Assembly: GCA_964420365.1 (NCBI GenBank)
Contig: CAYQTA010000057.1
Coordinates: 1-9,822, forward strand
Source: JAMOQA01 sp964420365
GTDB lineage: Bacteria; Acidobacteriota; Polarisedimenticolia; J045
Length of the DNA: 9,822 bases
Direction: 5' to 3'
In this document: positions 1 to 5,716 of the stretch, in pieces
Position numbering within the stretch: position 1 is the first letter of the stretch
Layout of the letters: each line of letters starts with the position of its first letter
The notes under the pieces: generated by a model
The model's database searches: none
Told to the model about the DNA's origin: nothing
The model's input: the letters and a program-made list of their open reading frames with translations, nothing else
Position numbers and translations under genes: made by a program

Positions 1-1542
1 GTTGCCGGTCGTCGTCGTGTAGATGTCGTCGTACCAGTAGCTGACGTCCGGCTTGATCCGCCCGTCCTCGGCCGGGCCGATCGACGCGCCCGAGCACCAG
101 CAGTCGTCCGACGTGTCGAGCGTGTCGTAGTGCTTGACGCCGCCGACCGAGATGATGTTCTTCGCCCACGCCTGGGGGCGCGAGTCCTGGTTGCCCGCGT
201 TCGACTGGGACTGGAGGATCGCGATGTCCAGCCGCCAGATGATGTCGTCCATCTCCTCGGAGTAGCTGTTGTAGTGCCGCGTCCGCGCGTTCCCCCAGGA
301 GTTCGTCTGGAAGCTGGCGAAGTAGGGATCATGCTTCAGCTCCTCGGTGTGCGCGTACCGATCGGACACCTCGTCGTAGTCGGCGAAGATCCCCTGGGCC
401 TCCGGGCACGGCATGTGACCGGTTCCCTTCGCCTCGCCGTCCCCGTCCCGGTCGCCGTTGCCGAAGACGATCCCGTAAGTGCTGGTCCCGTGGCTGGCGA
501 CGTTGGCCGCCGTGTGCATCAGGATCCCGTCGAAGTCCATGTGGTCCTGCTCGATCCCGGCGTCCATCACCTCGCCGCGGACCCCCTGCCCGCAGTAGCC
601 CCAGGTGTCCTCGACCCAGTTGTCGCCGGCGTCCTCGCGGACCAGGTCCATGTCGGTCTCCGGCGGCGACCAGGAGTCGATCCACTCGACGTCGTCGAGG
701 GCGGCGATCCGCTTCAACTGGGCGGGGCCGGCCCACAGCTCGAGCACGTGCCCGCTCGGCCAGAACGCGGCGACCTCCGCCCCGAGGGCGGCGGCGGCGG
801 CGGCGATCCGCTGCTTGGCCGCCGGGCCCCACTCGAAGGCGACGACCCGCACGCGCCGCGGTGGCGCGTCGGCGGGCGCGCTCGTGGCCCAGTCGCGCAG
901 CTCCCGCTCGACGCGATACCAGGGCTGGTACGGCGCCACCCGCGCGACGAAGTCGAGGCGGGAGAGTTCCGCCACCCGGGCCGGGTCGATCCGCACCAGG
1001 TGCGTCGCGTGGGGGACGAACCCGACGATCTCCGCGCCGGCCGCCTCGAGGGCCTCCCGCCATTCCGGCAGGCTGGTCGTCCGGAGCTGGACGAGGAAGA
1101 CCCGGCCGCCCGGGGCCGGGGACCAGTCCGCCGGGGCCGGCGGGAGCGGCTCGTCCGGCCGAGCAGCCCCGTCCCGCAGGCGGACGTCGAGGGCGACCGG
1201 GCGGCCCTCCGTCCAGGTCCTGCCCGCGTCCCGGCTCCAGGCCGCGAACGTCTCGCCGGTGGCGGTCTCGAGCCAGGTGGCGAAGGCCGCTCGGCCGGCC
1301 GGGTCCCGCCCGGTCGCCCCCGGCTCGACCGGGGAGGCGGTCACCCGGAGGAGCGACCGGTCCCGGGAGCCGTCGGGAAGGACGGTCTCGACGAAGACGC
1401 GGGAGATCCCGTCCACCCGCTCGACGGAGAGCGCGGGACGGGGGAGCGCGTCGCCGGCCACCGCGGCGAGCGGCGTGGCGGCGACCAGCAGTGCACAGAG
1501 AGCGAGGGTGACCGACGCGAGGGCGGAACGGACGGGGGGCAT
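1..1542 (-). CDS. Secreted subtilisin-like serine protease (S8), C-terminus outside window
   Basis: The gene reads leftward from ATG at 1542 and stays open to base 1, giving 514 codons without a stop. The start is fixed by a GGAGGA ribosome site (1548-1553) and by a signal peptide (residues 1 to about 29: basic start, hydrophobic 11-28, Ala-x-Ala end). Residues about 146-210 and 228-292 look like two successive copies of a propeptide-like alpha/beta domain, as seen before some subtilases. The catalytic domain follows: Asp327 in VMDAGIEQDH, His351 in ASHGTSTYG, oxyanion Asn448 in QSNAGNQ, then GRIKPDV. In subtilisin the Ser lies about 66 residues after this Asn, so it should be just past the left edge. 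A DRDGDGE stretch (364-370) may bind calcium. Family knowledge predicts secreted endopeptidase activity after self-cleavage of the pro region; substrate unknown. Confidence 0.93.
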   Translation of the reverse strand, partial: MPPVRSALASVTLALCALLVAATPLAAVAGDALPRPALSVERVDGISRVFVETVLPDGSRDRSLLRVTASPVEPGATGRDPAGRAAFATWLETATGETFAAWSRDAGRTWTEGRPVALDVRLRDGAARPDEPLPPAPADWSPAPGGRVFLVQLRTTSLPEWREALEAAGAEIVGFVPHATHLVRIDPARVAELSRLDFVARVAPYQPWYRVERELRDWATSAPADAPPRRVRVVAFEWGPAAKQRIAAAAAALGAEVAAFWPSGHVLELWAGPAQLKRIAALDDVEWIDSWSPPETDMDLVREDAGDNWVEDTWGYCGQGVRGEVMDAGIEQDHMDFDGILMHTAANVASHGTSTYGIVFGNGDRDGDGEAKGTGHMPCPEAQGIFADYDEVSDRYAHTEELKHDPYFASFQTNSWGNARTRHYNSYSEEMDDIIWRLDIAILQSQSNAGNQDSRPQAWAKNIISVGGVKHYDTLDTSDDCWCSGASIGPAEDGRIKPDVSYWYDDIYTTTTGN

Positions 1543-1555
1543 GCGAATCCTCCGG

Positions 1556-1573
1556 CCGGGCGGGTTCGCCCGG
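1556..1573 (-). other. Stem-loop in subtilase 5' leader
   Basis: On the transcribed strand CCGGGCG and CGCCCGG form a perfect 7-bp stem around AACC. It ends two bases before the ribosome site and starts about three bases after the predicted transcription start. It could stabilise the messenger end or tune translation. The structure is seen; the role is inferred. Confidence 0.4.
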
Positions 1574-1582
1574 GTCGCGTGG

Positions 1583-1610
1583 AATGTACGCCGACCCGCC
1601 GCTCGGACAA
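1583..1610 (-). promoter_or_regulatory. Sigma70-type promoter candidate for the subtilase gene
   Basis: Reading leftward, TTGTCC (1610-1605) and TACATT (1588-1583) are 16 bases apart. Each matches the -35 and -10 consensus at four of six bases. The implied start near 1576 gives a leader of about 34 nt before ATG 1542. It lies in one of the least GC-rich parts of the spacer. Confidence 0.45.
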
Positions 1611-1708
1611 ACCGTTTTCCCGCACCGAGTTCGCCTCCGGCGGGAACGCCGCCGGCACGACCCGGACACCCGCGACCCCTTCCGACCGGCTCGGTGTATC
1701 CCGGGGCG

Positions 1709-1717
1709 TGCTAACGT
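1709..1717 (+). promoter_or_regulatory. Weak extended -10 candidate for the transporter gene
   Basis: TGCTAACGT fits an extended -10 pattern (TGn followed by TAnnnT) but there is no recognisable -35. The implied start near 1724 falls in the palindrome at 1721-1734. Upstream, a 7-bp stem-loop (1637-1655) of unknown role occupies the spacer. This is a tentative call. Confidence 0.25.
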
Positions 1718-1720
1718 CAT

Positions 1721-1734
1721 CCCGGGTACCCGGG
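1721..1734 (+). other. Perfect 14-bp palindrome in the transporter leader
   Basis: CCCGGGTACCCGGG equals its own reverse complement. As RNA it can fold as CCCGG, loop GTAC, CCGGG. It lies 16 bases before the ribosome site. It may be a dyad operator or a 5' end hairpin; neither is shown. Confidence 0.4.
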
Positions 1735-1761
1735 GGCACGCCGCTCCCGCGGAGGCGCGCC

Positions 1762-2598
1762 GTGCACGAGTTTCTCCTCGATCCCGCCCTCGAGGCGCTG
1801 AAGATCGCGGCGATCGTCTTCGCGATGATGGTCGCCGTCGACCTCGCCAACATGCTGCTCGAGGGCCGGCTGGCATCCCTGCTCGGCCGGGGCCGGTGGG
1901 CCGGTTACCTGGTCGCCGCGTTCCTCGGGGCGACGCCGGGATGCGCCGGTGCCTTCCTCGCCGTCAGCCTCTATGCCCACGGGGCCCTCAGCTTCGGGGC
2001 CCTCCTCGCCGCGATGGTCGCGACGACCGGGGACGAGGCGTTCGTCATGCTCGCCCGGTTCCGCGGAACCGCCCTCGCCCTCTTCGGGGCGCTGTTTCTC
2101 CTCGGCGTCGCGGTGGGCTGGATCGCCGACCGCTTCGCCGGCACGCTCCGCTTCCCGGAGGCGCGGGAGTGCGCGGTGCCCCACTACCACCCCGGCGAGG
2201 AAGGGCTGCGCCACTTCCTGAAGGAGCACGTGCTCCAGCATGCGCTGCTCCACCATGTTCCCCGGATCTTCGCCTGGACGTTCGCGGCCCTCGTCCTGGT
2301 CGCCGGGATCGAGCACTGGCTGCCCGGCGAGGGAGAACACCTGGGCGGCCCGTTGATGATCGGGCTCGCGGCCCTGGTCGGGCTGGTCCCGGCTTCCGGG
2401 CCGCACCTGGTGTTCGTCACGATGTACGCCAAGGGACTGGTGCCGCTCTCGGTGCTGGTCGCGAGTTCCATCTCCCAGAACGGTCACGGGGTGCTGCCGC
2501 TGCTGTCCGTCTCCCGGCCCGACGTGCTGCGGGTGAAGGCCGCGACCCTGGTCCTCGGCCTCGCCGGTGGTTTCCTGCTCCTGCTGCTCGGCACCTGA
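1762..2598 (+). CDS. Putative manganese/heavy-metal exporter (PF11449, ArsP_2-type)
   Basis: This 278-residue polytopic membrane protein starts at GTG 1762, seven bases after the first base of nothing weaker than a GGAGG box (1751-1755, six-base gap); upstream in-frame codons are read-through. The motifs PGCAGAF (59-65), SLYAHG (69-74) and ATTGDEAFVML (87-97) are those of the family usually annotated as putative manganese transporter or 10-TM heavy-metal exporter. The second half repeats the first: residues about 54-120 align with about 205-270 (shared G..P, F....Y..G, L.A spacing). Between them lies a His-rich segment (His141, 143, 151, 156, 160, 164, 165) plus Cys137 that could bind or sense metal. 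Metal efflux across the cytoplasmic membrane is inferred from the family name; the substrate is unproven. A repeat block begins about 50 bases after the stop. Confidence 0.88.
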   Translation: MHEFLLDPALEALKIAAIVFAMMVAVDLANMLLEGRLASLLGRGRWAGYLVAAFLGATPGCAGAFLAVSLYAHGALSFGALLAAMVATTGDEAFVMLARFRGTALALFGALFLLGVAVGWIADRFAGTLRFPEARECAVPHYHPGEEGLRHFLKEHVLQHALLHHVPRIFAWTFAALVLVAGIEHWLPGEGEHLGGPLMIGLAALVGLVPASGPHLVFVTMYAKGLVPLSVLVASSISQNGHGVLPLLSVSRPDVLRVKAATLVLGLAGGFLLLLLGT

Positions 2599-2648
2599 AT
2601 CCCCGGCGCCGCGCGTGGACCACGGCACCGTGCGCGTCCGGCACCGGC

Positions 2649-2672
2649 GGGCGCCCTGCCGGGCGCCCCTAC
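2649..2672 (-). repeat. Solo REP-like half element (hairpin plus CTAC)
   Basis: GGGCGCCC, loop TGCC, GGGCGCCC, then CTAC. Compared with the right end of full elements (arms GGGCGGCC and GGCCGCCC), left-arm base 6 and right-arm base 3 have both changed, and these two bases pair, so the stem is kept. It sits about 50 bases after the transporter stop and might also help end transcription, though no T-run follows. Confidence 0.75.
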
Positions 2673-2703
2673 ACGAACCCCCGAAACGCGCGACGTGGGT
2701 TTG

Positions 2704-2819
2704 GTAGGGGTCGCCGGTAGGCGACCCGGGCGGCGCACCGCGCCGCGCATCATCGGGCGACGCGTTCCTCGGCACCCTGTGCCTCGGGCACCCTCGGGCG
2801 GCCTCCCGGCCGCCCCTAC
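2704..2819 (+). repeat. Full 116-bp REPIN-like element, copy A1
   Basis: It opens with GTAG and a hairpin (arms GGGTCGCC and GGCGACCC, loop GGTA). Next comes a central stem (GCGGCGC, loop ACC, GCGCCGC), about 45 bases with two CTCGG(G)CACCC copies, and a closing hairpin (arms GGGCGGCC and GGCCGCCC, loop TCCC) plus CTAC. By eye it differs from copy B1 at about 8 of 145 positions, linker included. Confidence 0.85.
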
Positions 2820-2848
2820 AAGACCCCACGGAACGCGCCGCGGGGTTC

Positions 2849-2896
2849 GTAGGGGTCGCCGGAAGGCGACCCGGGCGGCGCGCGGCGCCGCGCACA
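2849..2896 (+). repeat. Left half of a repeat element, copy A2
   Basis: GTAG, the left hairpin with a GGAA loop, and the central stem (loop GCG) are present. Similarity stops near 2896, before the middle region and the right hairpin. About 30 bases on is the -10 candidate of the prolidase gene. Confidence 0.8.
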
Positions 2897-2926
2897 TCCG
2901 CGCAGGCCGGCCGGAACGGGGAGCGG

Positions 2927-2935
2927 TGGTATCCT
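2927..2935 (+). promoter_or_regulatory. Extended -10 promoter candidate for pepQ
   Basis: TGGTATCCT combines an extended-10 TG with a hexamer matching TATAAT at four of six bases. No -35 is visible. The implied start near 2942 puts a CCCGG/CCGGG stem-loop at the very 5' end of the messenger. Confidence 0.35.
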
Positions 2936-2942
2936 GATCGGT

Positions 2943-2956
2943 CCCGGTGTTCCGGG
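2943..2956 (+). other. Stem-loop in the pepQ leader
   Basis: CCCGG, loop TGTT, CCGGG, ending three bases before the GGAG ribosome site (2960-2963). It has the same arms as the leader palindrome of the transporter and the leader stem of the transglutaminase-like gene. Confidence 0.4.
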
Positions 2957-2969
2957 GAAGGAGCAGGAG

Positions 2970-4319
2970 ATGAGCGACCGCGACCTCTACCGCCGACACC
3001 TCGAGGCCCTCGACCGCTGGCTCGCCGACGCGATCGAGCGGGCCGGAAGGAAGGGGCTCGCCCTCGACGGCGTCGTCCTCCACGCCGGGCGGTCCCGCTA
3101 CTACCACGCCGACGACCAGGAGATCCCGTTCCGCTCGGTGCCCCACTTCCGGCGGTTCGTACCCCTCGACGGGCCCGAGCACCTGGTGGTCGCCCGCCCG
3201 GGGAAGAAACCTCTCGTCTACCGGGTGGTCCCGAAGGACTTCTGGTACGAGAGCGCCCCTCTCCGGCCCGACTACTGGGTCGACGAGGTGGAACTGCGCG
3301 AGGTCGACACGTTCGCGGACGCCGCGAACCAGGTGAAGGGGAGCGGGACGTTCGCCTACGTGGGGAACGCCCCCGAGGCGGCGGAGGAGCTCGGCATCCC
3401 GGCCGACCGGGTCGAACCGGAAGCCCTGATGGCCCCCCTCGACTGGTACCGGGCGCAGAAGACCGACTGGGAGATCTCCCGCATCGAGGTCGCCGCGCAG
3501 AAGGTGGCCGAGGGGCACCGGGTCGCTCGCAAGGCGTTCGAGTCGGGCGCCTCCGAGCGGGAGATCCACTGGGCGTTCCTCGAGGCGTCCGGCCAGCTCG
3601 AGCGGGAGTGCCCGTTCGAGACGATCGTCGCCCTCGACGAGAAGACCGCGACCCTGCACTACCAGAACAAGCGCGGGCGCGAGGCCGCCCCGGGCAAGGT
3701 CTTCATGCTCGATTCCGGCGCGTCGTTCGAGGGTTACGCCTCGGACGTCACCCGGACGTGGGCCCTCGAGACGGCCGACGACCTCTTCCGGACCCTCCTC
3801 GAGGCCCTCGATGCCCTCGAGCGGGACCTGGTGACGATGGTCACCCCCGGTCGCCCCTACCCGGAGATCCACGCCGAGGCCCACCGCCGGATCGCCCTGC
3901 TCCTCGCCGAGACCGGGATCGTGAAGGGATCGGTGGACGAGGCCCTCGAGAAGGGGATCACGCGGACGTTCCTCCCCCACGGGGTCGGCCATCACCTGGG
4001 CCTCCAGGTCCACGACGTCGGCGGCCGCCAGGCCGGGCCGGACGGCGGCACGGTCGACCCGCCGCCGGAGCACCCTTTCCTGCGGACGACCCGCACCCTC
4101 GAGGTCGGCCACGTCGTGACCATCGAGCCGGGCATCTACTTCATCCCGCTCCTCCTCGACGAGCTCGAGGGGAAGCCCGAGGGGAGGCTGGTCGACTGGA
4201 AGGTCGTCCGGCGCCTCGTGCCCTTCGGCGGAATCCGGATCGAGGACGACGTGGTCTGCACCGAGGAAGGTCCGCGGGACCTGACCCGCCCGCTGATCCA
4301 GGGGCCGCGGGGCATCTGA
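2970..4319 (+). CDS. pepQ: Xaa-Pro dipeptidase (prolidase), M24B
   Basis: The 449-residue protein matches bacterial PepQ (E. coli, 443 residues) along its whole length. Family knowledge: PepQ is a cytoplasmic, two-metal (Mn/Zn) enzyme that cuts dipeptides with a C-terminal proline, the last step of proline peptide recycling. All five metal ligands are visible: Asp248 and Asp259 in FMLDSGASFEGYASDVTRTW, His341 in HGVGHHLGLQVHD, Glu386 in TIEPGIYF and Glu425 in GIRIEDDV. Each is two residues past its E. coli counterpart (246, 257, 339, 384, 423). The N-terminal creatinase-like domain (about 1-155) includes the PepQ-like FWYESAPLRPDYW. Start ATG 2970 has GGAG six bases upstream. The next gene, on the same strand, follows after 84 bases. 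The gene pair is bracketed by repeat blocks; no damage is seen. Confidence 0.97.
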   Translation: MSDRDLYRRHLEALDRWLADAIERAGRKGLALDGVVLHAGRSRYYHADDQEIPFRSVPHFRRFVPLDGPEHLVVARPGKKPLVYRVVPKDFWYESAPLRPDYWVDEVELREVDTFADAANQVKGSGTFAYVGNAPEAAEELGIPADRVEPEALMAPLDWYRAQKTDWEISRIEVAAQKVAEGHRVARKAFESGASEREIHWAFLEASGQLERECPFETIVALDEKTATLHYQNKRGREAAPGKVFMLDSGASFEGYASDVTRTWALETADDLFRTLLEALDALERDLVTMVTPGRPYPEIHAEAHRRIALLLAETGIVKGSVDEALEKGITRTFLPHGVGHHLGLQVHDVGGRQAGPDGGTVDPPPEHPFLRTTRTLEVGHVVTIEPGIYFIPLLLDELEGKPEGRLVDWKVVRRLVPFGGIRIEDDVVCTEEGPRDLTRPLIQGPRGI

Positions 4320-4355
4320 CCCCGGACGGGCCCTCCACGCGGCATCGAACCCGGG

Positions 4356-4378
4356 CCCGGGACGCCGGACGTCCCGGG
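4356..4378 (+). other. 9-bp stem-loop between pepQ and the membrane-protein gene
   Basis: CCCGGGACG (4356-4364) pairs perfectly with CGTCCCGGG (4370-4378) around CCGGA. No T-run follows, so it is not a classical terminator. It may protect the 3' end of pepQ messenger, weaken read-through, or act as the leader structure of the next gene, whose ribosome site starts 13 bases later. Confidence 0.5.
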
Positions 4379-4403
4379 ACCCCCACCCACCGGAGAAGGT
4401 GCC

Positions 4404-5357
4404 ATGAACCGGACTCGTCTCCAGGACGCCGCCGCCGACCGGCCCCGGCCGGCCGACCGGCGGAGCGTACGCATCCTGCTGTGCGTGCTCGCGTTCGTCG
4501 TCACCGTGGTGCTCGCCGGCTACCAGCGCCGGACCGGGCCCACCTACCCGGTCACGGTCCGGGACCAGGTCGCCGGCGTCGAGGTGTCCGGCAAGCTGGT
4601 CCGGTCCCACGGCGGTGAAGGAGGGGCGATCGTCCGCCTCCACGTGCCGGATCCCCGGGCAACCGGGGAGATCCTCTGGCGGCTCTACCCGACCGACGAC
4701 CCATGGCGGAAGATCGAGATGGTCCGCCAGGGGGAGGACCTGCTCGCGGAGCTGCCCCACCTGCCGCCGGCCGGGAAGCTGGAGTACTCGGTGCGCATCC
4801 GGGTCGACGGCGAGGAGCTCGTCCTGCCGGAGTCCGGCGAGACCGCGGTGATCCGCTACAAGGGGGAAGTCTCCCCGTTCATCCTGGTGCCGCACATCCT
4901 GTGCATGTTCATCGCGCTGGTGATCTCGGTGCGCGCGGGCCTCGGTGCGATCGCCGGCGAGTCGAACGTCGGTCGTTTCGTCAAGTGGGTCCTGCTGTTC
5001 TTCGTCCCGGGCGGCTTCATTCTCGGGCCGCTGGTGCAGAAGGCGGCCTTCGGAGCCCTCTGGACCGGCTGGCCCTACGGGACCGACTGGACCGACAACA
5101 AGACGCTCTTCGCGCTCCTCGCCTGGATCCTCGCCGGCATCCTCGCCAGGTTCGCGCCGCGGATGGAGCGGATCGGGGTGCTCTTCGCCTTCGCGATGAT
5201 GATCGCCGTCTACCTGGTGCCCCACTCGGTGCGCGGCAGCCAGATCGACTGGTCGAAGACCGCGCCGCCGCCCCACGTCGCAGTCCCGGCGGCACCCGCG
5301 GCGGCCGAGCCCGCCGGCGGGCAGGGATCACCGGCAGGCGACCCGGGCCGCCCGTAG
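4404..5357 (+). CDS. Uncharacterised membrane protein, N-anchor plus sheet domain plus four helices
   Basis: I do not know a function for this 317-residue protein; it resembles conserved hypothetical membrane proteins. ATG 4404 is preceded by GGAGAAGG (4392-4399). A cytoplasmic tail is followed by a helix (about 23-40), then a likely external, mostly beta domain (41-155) with TGPTYPV (44-50), SHGGEG (68-73), LPHLPPAGKLEY (117-128). Then come four helices (about 157-177, 191-212, 233-250, 255-273), with GWPYGTDWTDNKT (222-234) before the third. A Pro/Ala-rich tail (287-317) ends the protein. The last 11 codons and the TAG stop lie in the repeat array that starts at 5321, so the native C-terminus was probably replaced or extended. 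Being downstream of pepQ suggests co-transcription at most, not a shared role. Confidence 0.85.
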   Translation: MNRTRLQDAAADRPRPADRRSVRILLCVLAFVVTVVLAGYQRRTGPTYPVTVRDQVAGVEVSGKLVRSHGGEGGAIVRLHVPDPRATGEILWRLYPTDDPWRKIEMVRQGEDLLAELPHLPPAGKLEYSVRIRVDGEELVLPESGETAVIRYKGEVSPFILVPHILCMFIALVISVRAGLGAIAGESNVGRFVKWVLLFFVPGGFILGPLVQKAAFGALWTGWPYGTDWTDNKTLFALLAWILAGILARFAPRMERIGVLFAFAMMIAVYLVPHSVRGSQIDWSKTAPPPHVAVPAAPAAAEPAGGQGSPAGDPGRP

Positions 5358-5386
5358 GGGTCGCCGGAAGGCGACCCGGGCCGCCC
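5321..5386 (+). repeat. 33-bp tandem copies of the left hairpin, first copy coding
   Basis: The 5354-5386 copy is GTAG, the hairpin with GGAA loop, then GGGCCGCCC. The 5321-5353 copy matches it at 29 of 33 bases and encodes the end of the membrane protein. The next element begins at 5387, again 33 bases on. The TAG stop at 5355-5357 is the TAG of the GTAG tetranucleotide. Confidence 0.85.
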
Positions 5387-5502
5387 GTAGGGGTCGCCGG
5401 AAGGCGACCCGGGCGGCGCGAAGCGCCGCGCATCATCGAGCGACGCGTTCCTCGGCACCCTGCGCCTCGGGCACCCTCGGGCGGCCTTCCGGCCGCCCCT
5501 AC
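5387..5502 (+). repeat. Full 116-bp REPIN-like element, copy B1
   Basis: GTAG; left hairpin with loop GGAA; central 7-bp stem with loop GAA; middle region; right hairpin with loop TTCC; CTAC. It differs from B2 at about four of 145 positions (linker included), three of them in hairpin loops. Confidence 0.9.
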
Positions 5503-5531
5503 AGGACCCCACGGAACGCGCCGCGGGGTTC

Positions 5532-5647
5532 GTAGGGGCCGCCGGCAGGCGACCCGGGCGGCGCGCAGCGCCGCGCATCATCGAGCGACGCGTTCCTCGG
5601 CACCCTGCGCCTCGGGCACCCTCGGGCGGCCTCCCGGCCGCCCCTAC
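5532..5647 (+). repeat. Full 116-bp REPIN-like element, copy B2
   Basis: Same plan as B1. Left hairpin loop is GGCA and one stem base is changed (position 8, T to C, leaving a C.A mismatch). Central loop GCA, right loop TCCC. The following 29-bp linker is identical by eye to the one after B1. Confidence 0.9.
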
Positions 5648-5676
5648 AGGACCCCACGGAACGCGCCGCGGGGTTC

Positions 5677-5704
5677 GTAGGGGTCGCCGGAAGGCGACCC
5701 GGGC
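5677..5704 (+). repeat. Terminal left half element, copy B3
   Basis: GTAG and the left hairpin with GGAA loop plus GGGC; similarity then stops. It ends 12 bases from the stop codon of the transglutaminase-like gene, which reads toward it. Confidence 0.8.
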
Positions 5705-5716
5705 GGTGCCGGGCGC

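Larger units (their letters stand above)
2649..2896 (+). repeat. Repeat block A: REPIN-like hairpin elements, about one and a half units
   Basis: This block fills most of the 371-bp gap between the transporter and the prolidase. It holds, in order, a lone right-end hairpin ending CTAC (2649-2672), a 31-bp linker, a full 116-bp element (2704-2819), a 29-bp linker (2820-2848) and the left part of another element (2849 to about 2896). The period from GTAG to GTAG is 145 bp, exactly as in the block at 5321-5704. The orientation is the same in both blocks. Nothing coding is credible here; the open frames across it differ between copies and are GC artefacts. Confidence 0.9.
5321..5704 (+). repeat. 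Repeat block B: REPIN-like elements, two full units plus tandem halves
   Basis: This block occupies the whole gap between the two convergent genes (stops at 5357 and 5717) and overlaps the 3' end of the first. In order it holds two 33-bp tandem half units (5321-5386), full element B1 (5387-5502), 29-bp linker, full element B2 (5532-5647), 29-bp linker and a final left hairpin (5677-5704). The position between converging genes is typical of REP-type repeats and could serve as a two-way transcription barrier, but no T-runs are present. Confidence 0.92.

Noticed and set aside
130..1761. Open frame on the plus strand running into the transporter
   Set aside because: It lies opposite the subtilase gene, has Arg/Pro/Val-rich low-complexity sequence and no family motif. 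The transporter has its own ribosome site and GTG at 1762.
1543..1761. Manganese riboswitch before the transporter
   Set aside because: No recognisable yybP-ykoY core was seen. Only GC-rich hairpins are present, which are expected by chance in such DNA.
2599..2648. Intrinsic terminator after the transporter
   Set aside because: Short inverted arms exist but there is no T-run on either side; only the repeat hairpin at 2649 is well formed.
2704..2937. Small protein coded by the repeats (Arg/Pro/Gly-rich peptides recurring at both loci)
   Set aside because: The same peptide appears because the DNA repeats. Frames, starts and ends differ between copies and no ribosome site is linked to them; constraint is on hairpin pairing, not on codons.
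2484..5276. 930-codon open frame on the minus strand
   Set aside because: It is the antisense of pepQ and the membrane-protein gene. GC-rich third positions keep the opposite frame open; the translation has no motif.
5321..5704. CRISPR array
   Set aside because: The 33-bp copies are contiguous with no spacers, and the longer units repeat their whole 145-bp length, so there is no repeat-spacer pattern.
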